Positions 60,183 through 64,000 of a DNA stretch of 64,000 bases are shown piece after piece; position 1 is the stretch's first letter; every line of letters begins with the position of its first letter. Both the position numbers and the translations under genes were made by a program. Source of the DNA: CALFXN01 sp937957815 (GTDB taxonomy: Bacteria; Synergistota; Synergistia; Synergistales; Aminobacteriaceae); assembly GCA_036788195.1 (NCBI GenBank), contig DAIQNX010000004.1:1-64000 (forward strand), written 5' to 3'. Under the pieces are notes generated by a model. That model was not told the DNA's origin and did not search any database. It was given only the letters and a program-made list of their open reading frames with translations.

Positions 60183-61280
60183 CTATGCCGCCCCCCTCAG
60201 GCTCCGGCGCGCCCGTTCCCGTTCCTTGTGGCGCCGCCACGAGTAGAGCACAAGCGCGATCGCGATGACGCCATAGGAGACGAACACCCGGAAGAACTCC
60301 CCGAGCTGCGCTTCGCCGATGAGGTACTTTCCGGCCATCGGAGAGACCACGAACATCAGGTGGAAGAGGATGACGCCGAGGAAGACGTTCGGAATCGTCG
60401 CCCTCGAGACGCTCGCCCCGCCGACGAGAAGCGACGCGATGGCGAACATCCCCGCCTGCTCGTGGCTGTTGTAGGTGTTCATCGTTCCGATGTTCTGGAG
60501 GAAGATGATCTGGCCGTAGCACGCGAGAACCGTCGAGATGACGATCGAGATGATCCGCGTCCGCTCGACGGGGATTCCCGTGGAGTCGGAAACTTCCTGG
60601 TCCTGACCGACCGCGCGCATGTCCTGTCCGAGCTTCGTCCGCGAGAACCACGTGATGAACAGGCAGAACGCGCCGATCACGAGGAACGTCGCCGCCGGGA
60701 TCGTGATCCCCATGACATTGAAGGAGAACAGGTCGTCGAGGCAGTGGCGGATACCCGCGAGGTTCGTGACGTTCCGGATCCCGAAGCCGCGCGACAGCAC
60801 GAGGGCCGGATTTTTGATCGGGATGATGTTCCCGAATCCGTAGAGCACGACGAGCTGGTAGACGCCGTTCATGAAGAAGCCGAGGATGAACGAGGTCACC
60901 ATCTCCCGCCCCTTCGCCTTGTTCAGGATCACGCCGCACATCCAGCCGAGGAAGATCGCGAGCGGCGTCGAGATGATCATCGCGAGCAACATCCCCTGGA
61001 TGCCCATGACGTTCCAGTCGGTGATGAAGATGAGCCCGATCTCCCCCGCCATCGCGCCGAGGACCATCCCGAAGTTGAGTCCCATCCCGGCCATGATCGG
61101 GATGAGGAGCGACAGCACGAGGAAGGAGTCCCGGGCGAGCCGCGCGACCATCTCCTGAACGAGATACTGCGTCGAAAACCGCGAGAGCGGGATCGCGAAG
61201 ACGCTCAGGAGCACGAAGATGATCGGCACCGCATACTGCACGAGGAAATGCGAAATCTGTTCCCTGAGAGTGTATTTCAT
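60183..61280 (-). CDS. ABC importer permease 2 (BPD_transp_2, sugar/nucleoside type)
   Basis: The 365-residue polytopic permease of the branched-chain/ribose-type family has about ten hydrophobic segments and the conserved tail of family members (TRIISIVISTVLACYGQIIFL; GASVSRATIPNVFLG). Its N-terminus is cytosolic and the protein ends in a basic stretch (RRHKERERARR). It overlaps permease 1 by four bases (ATGA). With the ATPase of the double-domain type it most likely moves a sugar or nucleoside; the ligand cannot be read without the binding protein. Confidence 0.9.
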   Translation of the reverse strand: MKYTLREQISHFLVQYAVPIIFVLLSVFAIPLSRFSTQYLVQEMVARLARDSFLVLSLLIPIMAGMGLNFGMVLGAMAGEIGLIFITDWNVMGIQGMLLAMIISTPLAIFLGWMCGVILNKAKGREMVTSFILGFFMNGVYQLVVLYGFGNIIPIKNPALVLSRGFGIRNVTNLAGIRHCLDDLFSFNVMGITIPAATFLVIGAFCLFITWFSRTKLGQDMRAVGQDQEVSDSTGIPVERTRIISIVISTVLACYGQIIFLQNIGTMNTYNSHEQAGMFAIASLLVGGASVSRATIPNVFLGVILFHLMFVVSPMAGKYLIGEAQLGEFFRVFVSYGVIAIALVLYSWRRHKERERARRSLRGAA

Positions 61281-62326
61281 CGGGATTTCACCTTTACGAC
61301 GCGCGTGAGCGCGTACAGGATCATGCCGTTGGACACCACGATACGCACCACCTCTGACATATCGGTCTGGACGATGCTGTTGATGACCGACGGTGTCATC
61401 GTCAAAATCCCCTGGAACAGGATGGTTCCGATGATGACGTTCAGGATCGTCGCCTTGTTGACGGACGCGCCCCCGATGAGGATCGAGGCGACCGCCGGGA
61501 AGGCCATGTAGAACGGCCCCATATAGAGCTGGATGAACCCGAAGCTCTGCTGGTAGACGATGATTCCGATCGCGCCGAGAACCGTCGAGAGGATGACGGA
61601 GATCGTCCGCATCCGGTCGACGTCGACGCCCGAGGCGCGGGCGTAGTCGGGGTTCGATCCGACGGTCGTCATCGCCGTTCCGGTCTTCGTCCTCATGAAG
61701 AGCCACATCAGGACGCACAGCAGCGCGAGGAAGAGGAACATCCCGGTCGGGAAGTAGAAGTATTTCCCCTGCTGGAATGACAGAAAGTCGCTGATCGCCC
61801 GGATCCAGTAGCCGTCGACGGAGATCGTCGTCCGGAGCCCCGTTCCGGCGTACCCCCAGACCATGTTCGGGCTCTTGTAGGGCAGCAGGAGCCACATGAT
61901 GCACATGAACGCGACCGACGAGAAGCCGACGTAGGTCGCGATCATCATCTCGCCGCCCTTGACGCGGTTGAGCAGAAGACCGTACGCCCACCCGAACACC
62001 GCCGCGATGGGGATCGCGATGCACATCGCAACCAGGACGCCGAGGATTCCCGTGAGTTCGAGCTCGATGCTCGTGATCGCCCCGAGAAGACCGGCGATGA
62101 TCCCGAGCGGCAGGCCGAAGTTGAGGCCGCAGCCCGCCTGGACCATCGGCACCATCGCGAGCACCATGACGCCGTTCATCCCGAAGCGCACGAGCGTGTC
62201 GCTGATCGAGGCGTCGAGACGGACCTGGACGAACGGCGCGACGACGAAAAGTCCGAGGAGGAACAGTGCGATGATGATCCGCGGCCATCCGGCCGCGTCG
62301 ATGAACGATCTGATCCGCTCCATCAC
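61277..62326 (-). CDS. ABC importer permease 1 (BPD_transp_2)
   Basis: The 349-residue permease shows the same family core as permease 2, with GMNGVMVLAMVPMVQAGCGLNFGLPLG near residues 49-75 and RMRTISVILSTVLGAIGIIVYQ, SILIGGASVNKATILNVIIG near the C-terminus. The two together form the heterodimeric channel. Start ATG 62326 overlaps the ATPase stop by four bases. Confidence 0.9.
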   Translation of the reverse strand: MMERIRSFIDAAGWPRIIIALFLLGLFVVAPFVQVRLDASISDTLVRFGMNGVMVLAMVPMVQAGCGLNFGLPLGIIAGLLGAITSIELELTGILGVLVAMCIAIPIAAVFGWAYGLLLNRVKGGEMMIATYVGFSSVAFMCIMWLLLPYKSPNMVWGYAGTGLRTTISVDGYWIRAISDFLSFQQGKYFYFPTGMFLFLALLCVLMWLFMRTKTGTAMTTVGSNPDYARASGVDVDRMRTISVILSTVLGAIGIIVYQQSFGFIQLYMGPFYMAFPAVASILIGGASVNKATILNVIIGTILFQGILTMTPSVINSIVQTDMSEVVRIVVSNGMILYALTRVVKVKSR

Positions 62327-63936
62327 GCCGTCACCCTCTCCCGTGTCTTTTCGACCTTGCCGAGCATGAGAAGGCCGAACTCCGTCGAGGGCTCCGTCGC
62401 GGGCAGGATTCCGGCGACGCGTCCCTCGTCGACGATCGCGATGCGGTCGCAGATCGACCGGAGCTCCTCGAGCTCCGAGGAGATCATGACGATCGTCGTC
62501 CCGTTCTTCCGGTTGTACTCACGAAGCGTGTCGAGAACGACCTTCTTCGCCCCGACGTCGATGCCGCGCGTCGGTTCCGCGACGAAGAGGAGCTTCGGTT
62601 CGAGCGCGAATGCCTTCGCGAGGCAGATCTTCTGCTGGTTCCCCCCGGAAAGCTCGACGACGCGCTGCCTCTCCGAGACGCATTTGATCTCAAGCGCCTG
62701 AATGTAATGTTTCGCGCATTCGCGGATCGCCGCCGCGTCGCGGATCCTGACGAGTCCTCCGAGAATCGGCCGGAGATACCGGTTCTGCACCTGGAGCGTC
62801 GTGAAGATGATATTCCACGAAATTGGTTCCTCGAGGAGGAGCCCCACGCCACGCCGGTCCTCCGAGACGGCCGCGATGCCCATCGACATCGGCGCCATCG
62901 GATCGTTCAGGGGGACGTTGCGGCCGTCGAAGGTCACGGTCCCGCCGGACGCGTAGAGTCCCATGATTCCGTTTCCGATGCCGAGCTTCCCCTGGCCCGC
63001 GAGACCGCCGATGCCGAAGATCTCGCCCCTGTGGATTTCGAGGTTCACGTCGCGGACCGTCTCGCCGGGCATGTCGACCCACAGGTGCTCGACCGTCAGG
63101 ACGACGTCGCCGGATGTCCGGTCCGCATCCTCCTGCGTCCGCCTCGATTGCCCCTGGATCGACCGTCCGACCATCGCGGAGGCGATCGACATGAGGTCGG
63201 TCTTTTCGGGTTCGAACTCGCGGACGACCTCTCCGTCGCGGAGGACGATGATGGTGTCGCAGACGTCGAGGATTTCCTGAAGTCTGTGGGAGATGAAGAT
63301 GATCGAAATGCCGAGTCCGGCGAGTTTTTTCATGGATTTGAGGAGAATCGCCGCCTCCGTCTCGGTGAGGACCGCCGTGGGCTCGTCGAGAACCAGGAGG
63401 CGGGTGCGCTCCTTGTCGATTTCCCGTGCGATTTCCGTGAACTGCTTGTGCCCGACGGGCATCTCGGAAACGCTCATATCCGGGTGGAGGTCGACATTCA
63501 GCGTTTCGATCGCCTTTTCGGCGCGCTGACGAATCTTGCGTCTGTCGAGGGTCTTCAGGCGATCGCCGAACGCTTCGACGAGGATGTTGTATTTCGTGGA
63601 CTCCCGGTTCAGGACGATGTTTTCGGCCGCCGTGAATCCGGGGATAAGGGAAAATTCCTGATGCACCATTCCGACGCCCGCCTCGAGCGCCTCGAAGGGG
63701 CTGGCGAATGAAACCTCGTTGCCGTCGATGAAGATCTTGCCTTCGTATCCGCCGGTCTCCTGAATCACAGGCATTCCGAAAAGGATGTTCATGAGGGTGG
63801 ACTTGCCCGCGCCATTCTCGCCGACGAGCCCGAGAATCTGTCCCTTCTTCAGGGTGAAGTTCACGTTCGAGAGAACCCTGTTCCCGAAGTAGGACTTCCC
63901 GACCCCTTCCATCCGGAGAAGCTCATGACCTTCCAT
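62323..63936 (-). CDS. ABC importer ATPase with two nucleotide-binding domains
   Basis: The 537-residue protein has two ABC domains, as in RbsA/MglA-type sugar and nucleoside importers. Domain 1 has an intact Walker A GENGAGKST, a degenerate signature region (VGHKQFTEIAREI) and Walker B LLVLDEPTAVL. Domain 2 has a non-canonical P-loop (GLAGQGKLG), normal for this group, but a good signature LSGGNQQK and LLFVAEPTRGIDVG. It is the first gene of the operon in the window; GAGGTGATGG precedes the ATG. Confidence 0.94.
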   Translation of the reverse strand: MEGHELLRMEGVGKSYFGNRVLSNVNFTLKKGQILGLVGENGAGKSTLMNILFGMPVIQETGGYEGKIFIDGNEVSFASPFEALEAGVGMVHQEFSLIPGFTAAENIVLNRESTKYNILVEAFGDRLKTLDRRKIRQRAEKAIETLNVDLHPDMSVSEMPVGHKQFTEIAREIDKERTRLLVLDEPTAVLTETEAAILLKSMKKLAGLGISIIFISHRLQEILDVCDTIIVLRDGEVVREFEPEKTDLMSIASAMVGRSIQGQSRRTQEDADRTSGDVVLTVEHLWVDMPGETVRDVNLEIHRGEIFGIGGLAGQGKLGIGNGIMGLYASGGTVTFDGRNVPLNDPMAPMSMGIAAVSEDRRGVGLLLEEPISWNIIFTTLQVQNRYLRPILGGLVRIRDAAAIRECAKHYIQALEIKCVSERQRVVELSGGNQQKICLAKAFALEPKLLFVAEPTRGIDVGAKKVVLDTLREYNRKNGTTIVMISSELEELRSICDRIAIVDEGRVAGILPATEPSTEFGLLMLGKVEKTRERVTA

Positions 63937-64000
63937 GAACCACCATCACCTCTTTGCGAAGCAGGGTCCGTAAAGCGCTCCGGGCCCCGTCTCTGATTTC
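63937..64000. other. Right-edge intergenic region
   Basis: Only the ribosome-binding site of the ATPase gene (GAGGTG) is recognisable. The substrate-binding lipoprotein of the importer is likely to lie further to the right, outside the window. Confidence 0.5.

Overview
The window is a GC-rich, densely packed bacterial segment, probably from a metagenome or draft assembly because it contains a run of 100 Ns. Gene content points to an anaerobic amino-acid fermenter of the Synergistota (Synergistaceae-like). This is an inference from an NAD(P)-type glutamate dehydrogenase, pyruvate:ferredoxin oxidoreductase, a glycyl-radical enzyme, many PLP aminotransferases, an archaeal-type CDC48 ATPase, an archaeal-type phosphoglycerate mutase, and a long recA-cinA-pgpA-rimO-rpe-rsmB operon. 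No rRNA or tRNA gene was seen.

Layout. 1-324 is non-coding and carries a promoter with a perfect palindrome that reads off the left edge. 325-10844 (minus) is one tightly overlapping housekeeping operon: Zn-peptidase, DUF6391, rsmB, PASTA protein, rpe, rodZ-like, rimO, pgpA, cinA, thpR, recA. A perfect 81-bp tandem duplication lies in front of rpe. 10950-18521 holds a DegT aminotransferase, a GntR regulator, a tiny membrane protein, a MocR regulator that has lost its PLP lysine, a HAD hydrolase, an acyl-AMP ligase and a CbiA-like protein with degenerate active sites. 18607-26250 holds asnS, half of a PEP-synthase-like protein, gdhA, a thiamine-binding protein, ogt, an exporter and a methionine-sulfoxide reductase. 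26351-30303 is a GntR / glycyl-radical enzyme / activase operon whose enzyme has Val where most relatives have the catalytic-loop Glu.

30387-34139 is the accessory part: an AT-rich MFS exporter behind a MerR-type promoter (19-bp spacer with inner dyad), a 22-bp perfect hairpin, a lone DruA-like (DUF4338) gene, a structured leader before an unknown gene, and a scaffold gap flanked by identical 55-bp ends. Directly after it (34202-34513, minus) lies a gene that ordinary gene calling breaks: a HesB-like CC/Se-motif selenoprotein with an in-frame TGA, a SECIS-like hairpin after it, its own dyad-containing promoter and its own terminator. This is the most interesting item in the window.

34613-45010 has a DUF488 gene, a PFOR gene broken by an internal deletion plus frameshift, rluC-family, yhaM-like and apgM genes, an aminotransferase and CDC48. 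45082-52618 (minus) is a signalling operon: YedE-family transporter, HDOD protein, hybrid histidine kinase, REC-GGDEF diguanylate cyclase and Slt-type lytic transglycosylase. 52748-59681 has an M48 peptidase, two tandem MocR-fold aminotransferases, mnmE, pepA and a nitroreductase. 59723-63936 (minus) is an ABC importer operon (ATPase, two permeases, DUF6672-like protein) whose binding protein is probably beyond the right edge.
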